Origin: RGIG9079 sp964567845
Lineage (GTDB): Bacteria > Bacteroidota > Bacteroidia > Bacteroidales > Marinifilaceae
Direction: 5' to 3'
Assembly (NCBI GenBank): GCA_964567845.1
Contig: CAZMOG010000075.1
Location: forward strand, 1-9,344
DNA: 9,344 nucleotides
Shown: positions 1 through 6,907 of the stretch, piece after piece
Numbering within the stretch: position 1 is the stretch's first letter
Layout of the letters: each line of letters opens with the position of its first letter
The notes under the pieces: generated by a model
Database searches by the model: none
What the model was told of the DNA's origin: nothing
Seen by the model: only the letters and a program-made list of their open reading frames with translations
Translations under genes and position numbers: made by a program

Positions 1-6
1 AAATGA

Positions 7-47
7 CAAACAAAAGAAAACCGGATCAAAAATTACTTTTGACCCGG
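7..47 (-). terminator. Intrinsic terminator of the tRNA-Glu unit
   Basis: Read on the minus strand, bases 47-37 (CCGGGTCAAAA) pair with 31-21 (TTTTGATCCGG), giving an 11-bp stem with one G-U wobble and a 5-base loop. A T-rich tail follows (TTTTCTTTTGTTTG). It lies 11 bases past the 3' end of the last tRNA, where a terminator of the tRNA transcript would be expected. On the plus strand the wobble becomes an A-C mismatch and there is no U tract, so it should act on the minus strand only. Confidence 0.85.
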
Positions 48-57
48 CCCCTTTTCG

Positions 58-77
58 TAGCGCTACAGGGAATCGAA
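58..77 (-). tRNA. tRNA-Glu(CTC), 3' fragment next to assembly gap
   Basis: These 20 bases equal the 3' end (discriminator base, 3' acceptor strand, part of the T arm) of the complete tRNA-Glu at 264-335. The gene is cut by the run of Ns. Joining this fragment directly to the fragment at 178-229 recreates one perfect 72-nt tRNA, so the two may be a single gene or the ends of different copies. No CCA is encoded. Confidence 0.8.
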
Positions 78-177
78 NNNNNNNNNNNNNNNNNNNNNNN
101 NNNNNNNNNNNNNNNNNNNNNNNNNNNNNNNNNNNNNNNNNNNNNNNNNNNNNNNNNNNNNNNNNNNNNNNNNNNNN
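78..177. other. Assembly gap (100 Ns)
   Basis: Exactly 100 Ns, the conventional placeholder for a scaffold gap of unknown size. Both flanks lie inside the same tRNA-Glu sequence and abut perfectly when the Ns are removed. The real length could therefore be zero or a multiple of about 106 bases (a 72-nt tRNA plus a 34-nt spacer like the one at 230-263). Nothing can be read inside it. Confidence 0.95.
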
Positions 178-229
178 CCCTGGTTTTAAGAATGAGAATC
201 TTACGTCCTAGCCCCTAGACGATAGCGCC
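178..229 (-). tRNA. tRNA-Glu(CTC), 5' fragment next to assembly gap
   Basis: These 52 bases are identical to the 5' part of the tRNA at 264-335: 5' acceptor strand, D arm, anticodon arm with CTC, variable region and the 5' side of the T stem. The 3' part is lost in the Ns and probably continues at 58-77. It is separated from the upstream copy by a 34-base AT-rich spacer (230-263) with no promoter of its own, so it should be processed from the same precursor. Confidence 0.85.
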
Positions 230-263
230 ATTAAATAATGTACATTCGCTTTTGCTTTCTTAG

Positions 264-335
264 TAGCGCTACAGGGAATCGAACCCTGGTTTTAAGAATG
301 AGAATCTTACGTCCTAGCCCCTAGACGATAGCGCC
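264..335 (-). tRNA. tRNA-Glu, anticodon CTC (reads GAG)
   Basis: A complete 72-nt cloverleaf on the minus strand. The 7-bp acceptor stem begins with a G1-U72 wobble. The D stem is GTC/GAC, the 5-bp anticodon stem is TAAGA/TCTTA, and the loop TTCTCAT places CTC at 34-36 with U33 and A37. The variable region has 4 nt, and the T arm is CAGGG-TTCGATT-CCCTG. U11-A24, U13-G22 and the short variable region match known tRNA-Glu identity features. The discriminator is A. CCA is not encoded and must be added by nucleotidyltransferase. This is the promoter-proximal copy of the unit. Confidence 0.95.
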
Positions 336-351
336 ATTTCCTAAAGCGATG

Positions 352-382
352 CAAAGGTAGTGCTTTAATTCGAATTTACAAA
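352..382 (-). promoter_or_regulatory. Bacteroidota-type promoter of the tRNA-Glu unit
   Basis: On the minus strand a -33 element TTTG (382-379) is followed after 19 bases by a perfect -7 element TACCTTTG (359-352, consensus TAnnTTTG). Initiation would fall near 345, about 10 bases before the mature tRNA 5' end at 335, which is a normal leader for a tRNA transcript. The promoter sits in the 78-base spacer behind yggS. I see no terminator for yggS there, so some read-through into the tRNAs is possible. Confidence 0.75.
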
Positions 383-413
383 CAGCACGCAATATTTTTT
401 TATCCCTACACCG

Positions 414-1082
414 CTATTTTTTACGTTCACCGAAGATAGTTGTACCAATACGAACCATTGTACTACCCTCATCTATAGCAAGTTGAAAATCTCCGGACAT
501 ACCCATTGAAATGGTATCAAAGAAATCACTTTTTGCAAAAAATGTTGATTTCAAGGTATCAAACTCCCCTTTTATTGCTCTAAAATCGGCTTTCACACGC
601 TCCATATCATCGGTATGGGTTGCCATTCCCATTACTCCACGTATGCGCACGTGCTTCATTTCTTGAAATTCTGCACCTTTTAATATGAGCGAGGCCTCGC
701 CAGGAATGAATCCGAATTTTGATTCCTCGGCAGCAACATGTAGCTGAATCAGACAATCTATTACCCTGTTGTGTTTGGCTGCCAACTTATCTATTTGAGC
801 CAATAGGTCAAGAGAATCGACCGAGTGAATCAGCGAAACAAAGGGTGCAATATACTTTACCTTATTGGTTTGAAGGTGGCCAATCATGTGCCACTCAATA
901 TCTTTTGGAAGAGCCTCATACTTCATGGCCATCTCTTGTGCACGACTCTCGCCAAAGGCCCTTTCACCAACCGCATAGGCCTGTTTAAGCGACTCAAGTG
1001 GCTGATACTTAGAGACACTTACCAAAGTAACCCCTTTTGGAATATCTTTTCTTATTTCCAATATGTTTTCTGCAATGCTCAT
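414..1082 (-). CDS. yggS: YggS/PLPBP family pyridoxal phosphate homeostasis protein
   Basis: A 222-aa cytosolic protein of the YggS/PROSC/YlmE family, which binds pyridoxal 5'-phosphate in a TIM barrel like that of alanine racemase. It helps keep free vitamin B6 balanced and has no established catalytic activity. Visible landmarks are the PLP-binding lysine K25 in VSVSKYQP, FGESRAQE near residue 43, EWHMIGHLQTNK near 62-73, GVMGMATHTDD, and the C-terminal phosphate-binding stretch SMGMSGDFQLAIDEGS followed by VRIGTTIFGER. The length is slightly shorter than the usual ~225-235 aa but nothing is missing. The start at 1082 is the only reasonable one, since the next Met is past residue 50. The gene is divergent from truA with a 56-base spacer. 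No terminator is seen before the tRNA promoter downstream. Confidence 0.95.
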   Translation of the reverse strand: MSIAENILEIRKDIPKGVTLVSVSKYQPLESLKQAYAVGERAFGESRAQEMAMKYEALPKDIEWHMIGHLQTNKVKYIAPFVSLIHSVDSLDLLAQIDKLAAKHNRVIDCLIQLHVAAEESKFGFIPGEASLILKGAEFQEMKHVRIRGVMGMATHTDDMERVKADFRAIKGEFDTLKSTFFAKSDFFDTISMGMSGDFQLAIDEGSTMVRIGTTIFGERKK

Positions 1083-1089
1083 AACAGGG

Positions 1090-1149
1090 CAAAATTACAA
1101 TTATTTTCATTACCTTCGCACTAAATTCAAAAACAATAATGCAAAGATA
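1090..1149 (-). promoter_or_regulatory. Candidate -7 elements for yggS
   Basis: Two perfect TAnnTTTG matches read on the minus strand: TAATTTTG at 1097-1090 and TATCTTTG at 1149-1142, the second inside the start of truA. Neither has a TTTG at the expected 19-21 base distance. The first would put initiation only a few bases before the yggS start codon, the second would give a leader of about 50 bases. Supported by motif match only. Confidence 0.35.
1111..1118 (+). promoter_or_regulatory. Candidate -7 element for truA
   Basis: TACCTTCG, one mismatch from TAnnTTTG, lies 20 bases before the truA start codon. No clear -33 TTTG is present upstream, so this is a weak call based on position and similarity. 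Confidence 0.35.
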
Positions 1150-1876
1150 TTTTATAGAATTGGCATACGATGGTTCGGCATTTAACGGCTGGCAAATACA
1201 ACCTAATGCTCCATCGGTACAGGAGAGTCTTAATAAGGCTATCTCTACCCTGCTTCGTACCGAAATCGAGGTTGTGGGAGCAGGCAGAACCGATACCGGA
1301 GTACATGCCTCATTCTATATTGCACACTTTGATACAGATCAAAATGTAGATTGTGATTTCTTGAAATATAAATTGAACCGATTTTTGTGCAAGGAGATAG
1401 CTATATATAAGGTATATCCCGTTCCAAACGATCTGCATGCCCGTTTCAGCGCAATTTCAAGAACCTATCACTATCATGTTGCAAAGTTCAAAAATCCATT
1501 TAATAGCAGATACTCTTTTGCTGCCCATCCGCTTCCCGATATTGAAAAGATGAACAGCTGTGCAAAGATTCTGTTTGAATATACCGATTTTACAAGTTTC
1601 TCGAAACTGCATACCGATGTAAAGACCAATAATTGTAAAATTATGCAGGCAGAATGGATTGAAACTGAAAATGAGTATATCTTTGTCATTAAAGCAGATA
1701 GATTCCTTCGTAATATGGTTAGAGCCATTGTAGGCACTCTTCTTGAAGTTGGTTGGGGAAAGATTGACGAGGCTCAGTTCCGCTCAATTATTGAAGAGAA
1801 AAACCGATGCTCCGCAGGAACATCGGTTCCGGGACATGCCCTGTTTCTTGCAAATGTCGAATACCCTGAATTTTAG
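1139..1876 (+). CDS. truA: tRNA pseudouridine(38-40) synthase TruA
   Basis: A 245-aa cytosolic enzyme that converts uridines 38, 39 and 40 of the tRNA anticodon arm to pseudouridine. The N-terminal RYFIELAYDGSAFNGWQIQP, the catalytic motif GAGRTDTGVHA with the nucleophile D52, and the later RFLRNMVRAIVGTLLEVG are TruA signatures. The length is normal and both ends look intact. The ATG at 1139 places the first strand (RYFIELAYDG) at residue 3, as in homologues. It is divergent from yggS and convergent with bcp, whose stop codon lies 11 bases beyond the truA stop. Confidence 0.97.
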   Translation: MQRYFIELAYDGSAFNGWQIQPNAPSVQESLNKAISTLLRTEIEVVGAGRTDTGVHASFYIAHFDTDQNVDCDFLKYKLNRFLCKEIAIYKVYPVPNDLHARFSAISRTYHYHVAKFKNPFNSRYSFAAHPLPDIEKMNSCAKILFEYTDFTSFSKLHTDVKTNNCKIMQAEWIETENEYIFVIKADRFLRNMVRAIVGTLLEVGWGKIDEAQFRSIIEEKNRCSAGTSVPGHALFLANVEYPEF

Positions 1877-1898
1877 GCGAGTGATACTACCCTAAAAT
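1870..1898. terminator. Possible bidirectional hairpin between truA and bcp
   Basis: ATTTTAGG (1870-1877) is the inverted complement of CCTAAAAT (1891-1898), with a 13-base loop. The truA stop codon is in the left arm, and the bcp stop codon is at the end of the loop. Neither strand has a U tract after the stem, and the stem is AT-rich, so its role as a terminator is uncertain. Confidence 0.3.
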
Positions 1899-2339
1899 CT
1901 GGGTTCCATGAGTTTTTGTATTTATCTGTTTTGAGTCATAAATCTGCTCAATAACTCCATTCTCATCAATGATAAATGTTGTACGCATAGTACCCATGTA
2001 TTTGCGTCCGCACATCTTCTTCATTGCCCAAACCCCGAACTGCTCTACCAATTTTTTATCGGTATCGGCAATCAGGTTAAAAGGCAGATTGTTCTTCTCA
2101 ATAAACTTTTGGTGAGATTTGGTGCTATCGACACTTACACCAACAACCTCATAACCTTTTTCACGCAAATCTGAATAGTTATCGCGCAGACTGCAAGCCT
2201 CGGCTGTACAACCGGGAGTACTGTCTTTGGGATAGAAGTACAGAACAATCTTTCTCCCCTTAAAATCAGATACTTTCATCTCTTCTCCATTCTGATTTAC
2301 TCCTAGAGTTATATCAGGAACATTATCTCCTATCTTCAT
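1887..2339 (-). CDS. bcp: Thioredoxin-dependent thiol peroxidase (Bcp/PrxQ type)
   Basis: A 150-aa cytosolic peroxiredoxin of the AhpC/TSA family that reduces hydrogen peroxide and organic hydroperoxides and is recycled by thioredoxin. The core YFYPKDSTPGCTAEACSLRD carries the peroxidatic cysteine C44 and the candidate resolving cysteine C49, the five-residue spacing typical of atypical 2-Cys PrxQ/Bcp proteins. FGVWAMKKMCGRKYMGTMRT and TFIIDENGVI follow as in the family. The N-terminal MKIGDNVPDITL is the normal start. Length is typical. It shares the 87-base divergent spacer 2340-2426 with the EamA gene. I could not find a convincing promoter for bcp there. Confidence 0.95.
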   Translation of the reverse strand: MKIGDNVPDITLGVNQNGEEMKVSDFKGRKIVLYFYPKDSTPGCTAEACSLRDNYSDLREKGYEVVGVSVDSTKSHQKFIEKNNLPFNLIADTDKKLVEQFGVWAMKKMCGRKYMGTMRTTFIIDENGVIEQIYDSKQINTKTHGTQILG

Positions 2340-2372
2340 AATATCAATAATAACTTAAAAATCTTTGGCAAG

Positions 2373-2404
2373 TTAGTCATTTATAACATTAAATTGTACT
2401 TTTG
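2373..2404 (+). promoter_or_regulatory. Candidate promoter of the EamA gene
   Basis: TACTTTTG (2397-2404) fits the TAnnTTTG -7 element. At 20 bases upstream stands TTAG (2373-2376), one mismatch from TTTG. Initiation near 2410 would give a leader of under 20 bases before the ATG at 2427. Confidence 0.45.
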
Positions 2405-2426
2405 TGCTCGGTAATTAAGAATTTTT

Positions 2427-3296
2427 ATGAATAGAGCTATATACCACATTCTGGCGATTGCCACAATTGTAACCTGGGGAACAACTTTTGTATCGACAAA
2501 GGTACTTATCCAAAGCGGATTGACTCCCGAAGAGATCTGTTTGTGCAGATTTATATTGGCATATATTTGCATCTGGATTTTCGGTCCCAAAAAGCTATTT
2601 GCCAACTCCTTTAAAGATGAAATGATTCTTGCCACACTTGGAATTACCGGAGGCTCAATATACTTCTGGACAGAGAATACGGCATTGGAATTTCTGCCGG
2701 TTGCCGATGTGACATTCCTAACAAGCGGAACCCCCATCTTTATGGCTATAATTATGTCAATGGTATATAAAGATGTAAAACTTACACCTAAACAGTGGTT
2801 ATACTCTTTTATAGCCTTTATCGGAGTTGCCATTGTTATCTACTCTGGAGCGCAGGGGATGCACTTCTCACTAATCGGAGATCTGCTCTGTTTGGGGGCA
2901 TCGCTCAGCTGGTGTGTATATTCAATCTTTGTACGTAAACTTGGAGATAAATATCCTACCCTTTTTATGTCGAGAAAGATTTTTCTATACGGTTCATTAA
3001 GTTTACTTCCACACTTTTTAATTGACCCTTTCAATGCAACATTCGAGACTTTTTCCAAACCTGAGGTATGGGGAAACTTAATTTTTTTGGGAATTGTAGC
3101 AAGCATGGTGTGTTTTACAACATGGAATTTATCAATAAAGAAGTTAGGACCGGTAATTACTACCAACTACATGTATATCAACCCTGTAGTTTCAATTTTA
3201 AGCGCAATGATTATTTTGGGCGAGAGCGTTTCTCTGCTTGCAGTTTTCGGTTGTTTGATTATTTTGAGCTCAGTCTATTTGATTCAAAAAAAATAA
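2427..3296 (+). CDS. EamA/DMT-family permease
   Basis: A 289-aa inner-membrane protein of the drug/metabolite transporter superfamily with the two-fold EamA repeat, about ten membrane segments. First half: a segment around residues 5-25 containing IVTWGTTFVSTK, and the conserved EamA patch NTALEFLPVADVTFLTSG at 84-101. Second half begins near residue 150 (GDLLCLGASLSW) and ends with YINPVVSILSAMIILGE at 250-266 plus a last helix. Such proteins export metabolites or amino acids, but the substrate cannot be read from the sequence. Although it directly precedes the thiamine operon, that operon has its own promoter, whose -33 box lies inside the last codons here, so a role in thiamine transport is not implied. 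Confidence 0.9.
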   Translation: MNRAIYHILAIATIVTWGTTFVSTKVLIQSGLTPEEICLCRFILAYICIWIFGPKKLFANSFKDEMILATLGITGGSIYFWTENTALEFLPVADVTFLTSGTPIFMAIIMSMVYKDVKLTPKQWLYSFIAFIGVAIVIYSGAQGMHFSLIGDLLCLGASLSWCVYSIFVRKLGDKYPTLFMSRKIFLYGSLSLLPHFLIDPFNATFETFSKPEVWGNLIFLGIVASMVCFTTWNLSIKKLGPVITTNYMYINPVVSILSAMIILGESVSLLAVFGCLIILSSVYLIQKK

Positions 3297-3309
3297 TTCT
3301 ATAACTTTG
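3278..3309 (+). promoter_or_regulatory. Promoter of the thiamine operon
   Basis: TTTG (3278-3281), a 20-base spacer, and TAACTTTG (3302-3309), a perfect Bacteroidota -33/-7 pair. The -33 box is within the last codons of the EamA gene, which ends at 3296. Initiation is expected at about 3314-3316, so the transcript would begin almost exactly at the riboswitch aptamer. Confidence 0.75.
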
Positions 3310-3315
3310 CCCCCG

Positions 3316-3400
3316 ATTTCGTTTAAGGGGTGCCCTAATATTACGGGCTGAGATCATACCCATTGACCTGATCCGGGTAGTGCCGGCGTAGGGAAAATAG
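3316..3400 (+). promoter_or_regulatory. TPP riboswitch (THI box)
   Basis: The conserved core is present in order: AAGGGGTGCCC at 3325, the helix GCCC/GGGC closing a short loop, GGCTGAGATCATACCC at 3346 (pyrimidine-binding arm), and ACCTGATCCGGGTAGTGCC at 3366 followed by GGCGTAGGGAAAA (pyrophosphate-sensing arm). TTTC at 3317-3320 can pair with GAAA at 3393-3396 to close P1. It precedes a TonB receptor, pnuT and thiN, so it should repress thiamine uptake when thiamine pyrophosphate is plentiful. Between the aptamer and the ATG at 3445 lie a CCCCCTTTT stretch (3409-3417) and an AU-rich hairpin (3424-3441) that may serve as the switch. No classical terminator is visible. Confidence 0.95.
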
Positions 3401-3444
3401 AAAAAATACCCCCTTTTCTGTCTAATTTAAAAATTTAAATTGCA

Positions 3445-5682
3445 ATGAAAAGGTATGCAGTTTTAACAGCACTCATGCTGAGTGCCAATGGTGTGTTTGC
3501 GCTTCAAAACGAGCAAGACACAGTAAAAAACATTAGTGTTAACGAGGTGCAGGTGATTGCAACCAGAGCAACAACCACCACACCTATTGCCCACACCGAC
3601 GTGAGCAAAGAGGAAATCCGAAACCGTAACTACGGCCAGGACATTCCATTTATCCTTTCATCAATCCCATCGGTTCTTACAACAAGCGATGCCGGCAATG
3701 GAATTGGTTACACAACAATTCGTGTTCGAGGTACCGATGGAACAAGAATCAACATCTCATCGAACGGAATTCCTATGAACGATGCCGAGAGTTGCTCTCT
3801 TTTCTGGGTAAATACACCCGATTTTGCATCCTCGCTCAAGGGAATTCAAATTCAAAGAGGAGCAGGCACATCGACAAACGGCTCAGGAGCATTTGGAGCA
3901 TCGATTGACATGCAAACCGAACTTGGCGGCAATAAGCCATTTGCCGAAGCAAACTTCTCATACGGTTCATATAATACTCAAAAAGAGACAATTAAAATTG
4001 GAACCGGTCTGTTGGGAAGACATTGGTGCTTCGATGGCAGATTGTCGAACATTATGAGCGATGGCTATCGTGACCGTGCTAGTGCCGACCTTAAATCTTA
4101 CTTCCTGCAAGGAGCCTATCTGAGTAGTAACACAACCTTGAAATTTATCACATTCGGAGGTCAGGAAAAGACATACCACGCATGGGACGGTCTTGATAAA
4201 GAGACACTTGAAACAAACCGCAAATACAACCCGAATGGCGAGATAAAGGATAAGGATGGTAATGTTGTTGATTTCTATGACAATCAAATAGATAAATACA
4301 AACAGACTCATTATCAACTGCTTTTAAAGCAGATAATCTCGGCTAATTGGCGTATGAATGTCGGACTGCACTACACCGACGGACACGGTTACTACGAGGA
4401 GTATAAGAATCAAAGAAACTTGATTGAGTATGGTATTGAGGGTGATAAAAGCGATCTGATCCGTAGAAAAATTGTAAGCAGCGACTTTGGAGGCGGTGTT
4501 TTCAGTTTCGAGAACAGTGGTAATAAATTCAATACCGTAATTGGCGGTGGATATAACCAATATGTTAACAAACATTCGGGCAGAGTTATTTGGGTTAAGG
4601 AGAATAACGGTGTAGCTCCTGACCATCTATATTACAAAAACCGAAGCCACAAATACGATGGTAACATTTATGCAAAGACAAATTGGAGTGTTGGAGGCGG
4701 AGTTTCAATCTATGCCGACCTTCAATATCGCTATGTGCGCTACACCATTAACGGAGTTAGCGATAAATGGGATTGGCGAATCGATCAAGGCAAACTGCAA
4801 GAGTTGCATGTCGATGACGAATTTAACTTCTTCAACCCCAAGGCCGGCATTAATTGGGAGATTAACAACAACAATCAACTTTACGCATCGGTTTCTGTTG
4901 CTCATAAAGAGCCAACCAGAAACAACTATACCGATAATCTGCAAAACCAAACACCCAAAGCAGAGAGGTTAATTGACTACGAGGCAGGATATAGATTTAC
5001 AAACAATATTCTCAATTTTGGAGCCAACTTCTACTACATGGACTATAAAGATCAGTTGGTGCTGAACGGTCAGGTAAACGAGATTGGCGAAATGGTAAGC
5101 GAGAATGTAAAAGATAGTTACCGAACCGGTATTGAATTAAGCGCAGGTGCGAAGATTACAGATTGGCTGCAATGGAACGCCAATGCCACACTGAGCAGCA
5201 ACAAGATTAAGGGGTATACCGAATATCTTAGCGACGTGAACCAGGATTGGGAGGAGATCTATACCGAACAGGGAACACTGTCACAAACAACACAATACAA
5301 AGATAAGACAACCATTGCATTCTCGCCCAATACAATCTTTAACAATGTGTTTGCCATTGATTACAAAGGGTTGAATGTATCGCTTCACACTCAATATGTA
5401 AGCAAACAATACTTGAACAACGGAGAACACGAGGATTGTACACTTGACAACTATTGTGTTAATAATCTGAACATTAACTACATTCTTAAACCCAAAGGAA
5501 TGAAGAGTATAAAGTTCGGAGTTGCCATTTACAACCTGTTTGACACCAAATATGAAACAAATGGTTACGCATCGGGCTATGCTGTTTACGAGGGGGATAA
5601 ACTCTCTTACACCTCGAACTATGCAGCCTACTACCCTGCAGCAGGAATAAATGCTTTGGGACACATATCATTTACCTTTTAA
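3445..5682 (+). CDS. TonB-dependent outer-membrane receptor, probable thiamine importer (OMthi type)
   Basis: A 745-aa outer-membrane protein. A signal peptide spans about residues 1-19 (charged MKR, hydrophobic core, cleavage after GVFA). The plug domain follows at roughly 30-158, with IRVRGTDGTRINI, NGIPMNDAES and IQIQRGAGTSTNGSGAFGAS. The 22-strand barrel then runs to the terminal aromatic F of HISFTF. It lacks the N-terminal carboxypeptidase-like domain and any SusD partner, so it is a simple small-ligand receptor rather than a glycan one. Placement directly after a TPP riboswitch and before pnuT and thiN indicates thiamine or a thiamine phosphate as substrate, powered by TonB-ExbBD encoded elsewhere. 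A thiamine receptor of this kind (OMthi) is described in Bacteroides. The substrate here rests on context. The next gene starts 12 bases after the stop. Confidence 0.92.
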   Translation: MKRYAVLTALMLSANGVFALQNEQDTVKNISVNEVQVIATRATTTTPIAHTDVSKEEIRNRNYGQDIPFILSSIPSVLTTSDAGNGIGYTTIRVRGTDGTRINISSNGIPMNDAESCSLFWVNTPDFASSLKGIQIQRGAGTSTNGSGAFGASIDMQTELGGNKPFAEANFSYGSYNTQKETIKIGTGLLGRHWCFDGRLSNIMSDGYRDRASADLKSYFLQGAYLSSNTTLKFITFGGQEKTYHAWDGLDKETLETNRKYNPNGEIKDKDGNVVDFYDNQIDKYKQTHYQLLLKQIISANWRMNVGLHYTDGHGYYEEYKNQRNLIEYGIEGDKSDLIRRKIVSSDFGGGVFSFENSGNKFNTVIGGGYNQYVNKHSGRVIWVKENNGVAPDHLYYKNRSHKYDGNIYAKTNWSVGGGVSIYADLQYRYVRYTINGVSDKWDWRIDQGKLQELHVDDEFNFFNPKAGINWEINNNNQLYASVSVAHKEPTRNNYTDNLQNQTPKAERLIDYEAGYRFTNNILNFGANFYYMDYKDQLVLNGQVNEIGEMVSENVKDSYRTGIELSAGAKITDWLQWNANATLSSNKIKGYTEYLSDVNQDWEEIYTEQGTLSQTTQYKDKTTIAFSPNTIFNNVFAIDYKGLNVSLHTQYVSKQYLNNGEHEDCTLDNYCVNNLNINYILKPKGMKSIKFGVAIYNLFDTKYETNGYASGYAVYEGDKLSYTSNYAAYYPAAGINALGHISFTF

Positions 5683-5694
5683 AACTCATAAAAC

Positions 5695-6282
5695 ATGTTA
5701 CTTGAAATTATCGGAACGGTCATTGGATTAATCTACTTATGGTTGGAGTATAAGGCAAGTATCTACTTGTGGATTGCCGGCATTATTATGCCCGCCATAT
5801 ATATATTTATCTACTATCGGGCCGGATTATATGCCGATTTCGGTATAAACATATACTATTTGGTGGTTGCAATTTATGGTTGGATTGTGTGGAAATATGG
5901 AGGTAAATTCAAAATCAAAAGCGGTAAAAACAGCAAACAAGAGCTTCCAATTACGCACACCCCCAAGAGAGTAATTCTTCCACTACTTGCAATATTTTTT
6001 ATTACCTTTGCACTCATTGTTTGGATATTGAAAAATTACACCGACAGTACAGTTCCGGTATGGGATTCGTTCACTACAGCGTTGAGCATAGTCGGAATGT
6101 GGATGTTGGCCCGTAAATATTCCGAGCAGTGGTTGACATGGATTATAGTCGACGTGGCAAGTGCAGTTTTATACATCTATAAAGAGTTGTATTTTACCTC
6201 GGGATTATACACTCTCTACGCAATAATTGCAATTTTCGGCTATAGAAACTGGAATCGACAAATTGATAATGGAGAGCAGTAA
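5695..6282 (+). CDS. pnuT: PnuC-family thiamine transporter (PnuT)
   Basis: A 195-aa inner-membrane protein of the PnuC vitamin transporter family, which works by facilitated diffusion and relies on phosphorylation in the cytosol to trap its substrate. Aromatic-rich helices contain the family signatures GLIYLWLEYKASIYLWI near residues 11-27, INIYYLVVAIYGWIVW near 51-66, and the C-terminal block DSFTTALSIVGMWMLARK followed by WLTWIIVDVASAVLYIYK and YAIIAIFGYRNW. About seven membrane segments are expected. The basic loop KFKIKSGKNSKQ (71-82) should be cytosolic. PnuC proteins import nicotinamide riboside and PnuT proteins import thiamine. The riboswitch upstream and thiN immediately downstream decide for thiamine. 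Its 3' end overlaps the thiN start by 14 bases, suggesting coupled translation. Confidence 0.92.
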   Translation: MLLEIIGTVIGLIYLWLEYKASIYLWIAGIIMPAIYIFIYYRAGLYADFGINIYYLVVAIYGWIVWKYGGKFKIKSGKNSKQELPITHTPKRVILPLLAIFFITFALIVWILKNYTDSTVPVWDSFTTALSIVGMWMLARKYSEQWLTWIIVDVASAVLYIYKELYFTSGLYTLYAIIAIFGYRNWNRQIDNGEQ

Positions 6283-6907
6283 AGAGTTTACAGATAGCTT
6301 TGAGCCGCAGGCCGTTATACTTGCAAATGGCGAGTTCCCCTCTTCCCCAATTCCCTTAAAGCTATTGGGCGAGGCCACTAACATTGTATGTTGTGACGGT
6401 GGCGCAAACGAGTACATTAAGCGAGGCTTCACTCCGACAGCTATTGTCGGAGATGGAGACTCGTTACACAACGAATATCGCAGCAGATTCCGGAAAATTA
6501 TTCACACCATTAGCGAGCAGGAGACAAACGACCAGACCAAGGCCGTAAACTTTCTTGCCAAACAAGGGGTAAGAACAATTGCCATTGTAGGTGCAACCGG
6601 AAAGCGCGAAGATCACACTATCGGCAACATATCCCTGCTTATTGAATATATGCGAATCGGAATCAATGTACGCTCATATACCGATCACGGAGTGATTATC
6701 CCATGTCGTAACAACTGCACTTTTCAATGTTATAAGGGGCAACAGGTATCGATTTTCAATATTTCGGCCAAAGGGTTTAAATCCAAGGGCTTAATGTACC
6801 CTATTTATGATTTTACCAATTGGTGGCAGGGAACACTTAATCAAACCGAGGACGAAATTTTTACCATAGAGGCCGAGGGAGATTACATTGTGATGATGAG
6901 TTATTAA
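6269..6907 (+). CDS. thiN: Thiamine pyrophosphokinase
   Basis: A 212-aa cytosolic enzyme that transfers pyrophosphate from ATP to thiamine, giving TPP directly, as in eukaryotic TPK1 and Bacillus ThiN. The N-terminal catalytic domain shows AVILANGEFP (15-24), CCDGGANEYIKRG (41-53), the Mg-ATP motif IVGDGDSL (59-66), NDQTKAVNFL (87-96) and GATGKREDHTIGN (108-120). The C-terminal thiamine-binding sandwich includes GLMYPI and TNWWQGTLN (183-191). I chose the ATG at 6269, overlapping pnuT by 14 bases, because the family core begins near residue 15. An in-frame ATG at 6227 would add 14 residues that resemble no family N-terminus. Together with PnuT it traps imported thiamine, and its product is the ligand of the operon's riboswitch. 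An 8-base gap separates it from the next gene. Confidence 0.94.
   Translation: MESSKEFTDSFEPQAVILANGEFPSSPIPLKLLGEATNIVCCDGGANEYIKRGFTPTAIVGDGDSLHNEYRSRFRKIIHTISEQETNDQTKAVNFLAKQGVRTIAIVGATGKREDHTIGNISLLIEYMRIGINVRSYTDHGVIIPCRNNCTFQCYKGQQVSIFNISAKGFKSKGLMYPIYDFTNWWQGTLNQTEDEIFTIEAEGDYIVMMSY

Noticed and set aside
3..218. Plus-strand reading frame across the Ns
   Set aside because: Most of it is unknown bases and the rest is antisense to tRNA genes and their terminator.
825..1124. Plus-strand reading frame of about 99 codons opposite yggS
   Set aside because: It is antisense to a well-conserved gene, has no recognisable domain and ends in intergenic sequence.
2340..2426. Promoter for bcp in the divergent spacer
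   Set aside because: Only imperfect matches (for example TATTATTG at 2352-2345) and no -33 partner on the minus strand.
2427..3296. EamA gene as part of the thiamine operon
   Set aside because: A strong promoter and the riboswitch lie after it, so it is upstream of the regulated unit; adjacency alone does not show a thiamine role.
6227..6268. Longer thiN start at 6227
   Set aside because: It would add 14 residues that resemble no thiamine pyrophosphokinase N-terminus and deepen the pnuT overlap to 56 bases; the ATG at 6269 fits the family better.
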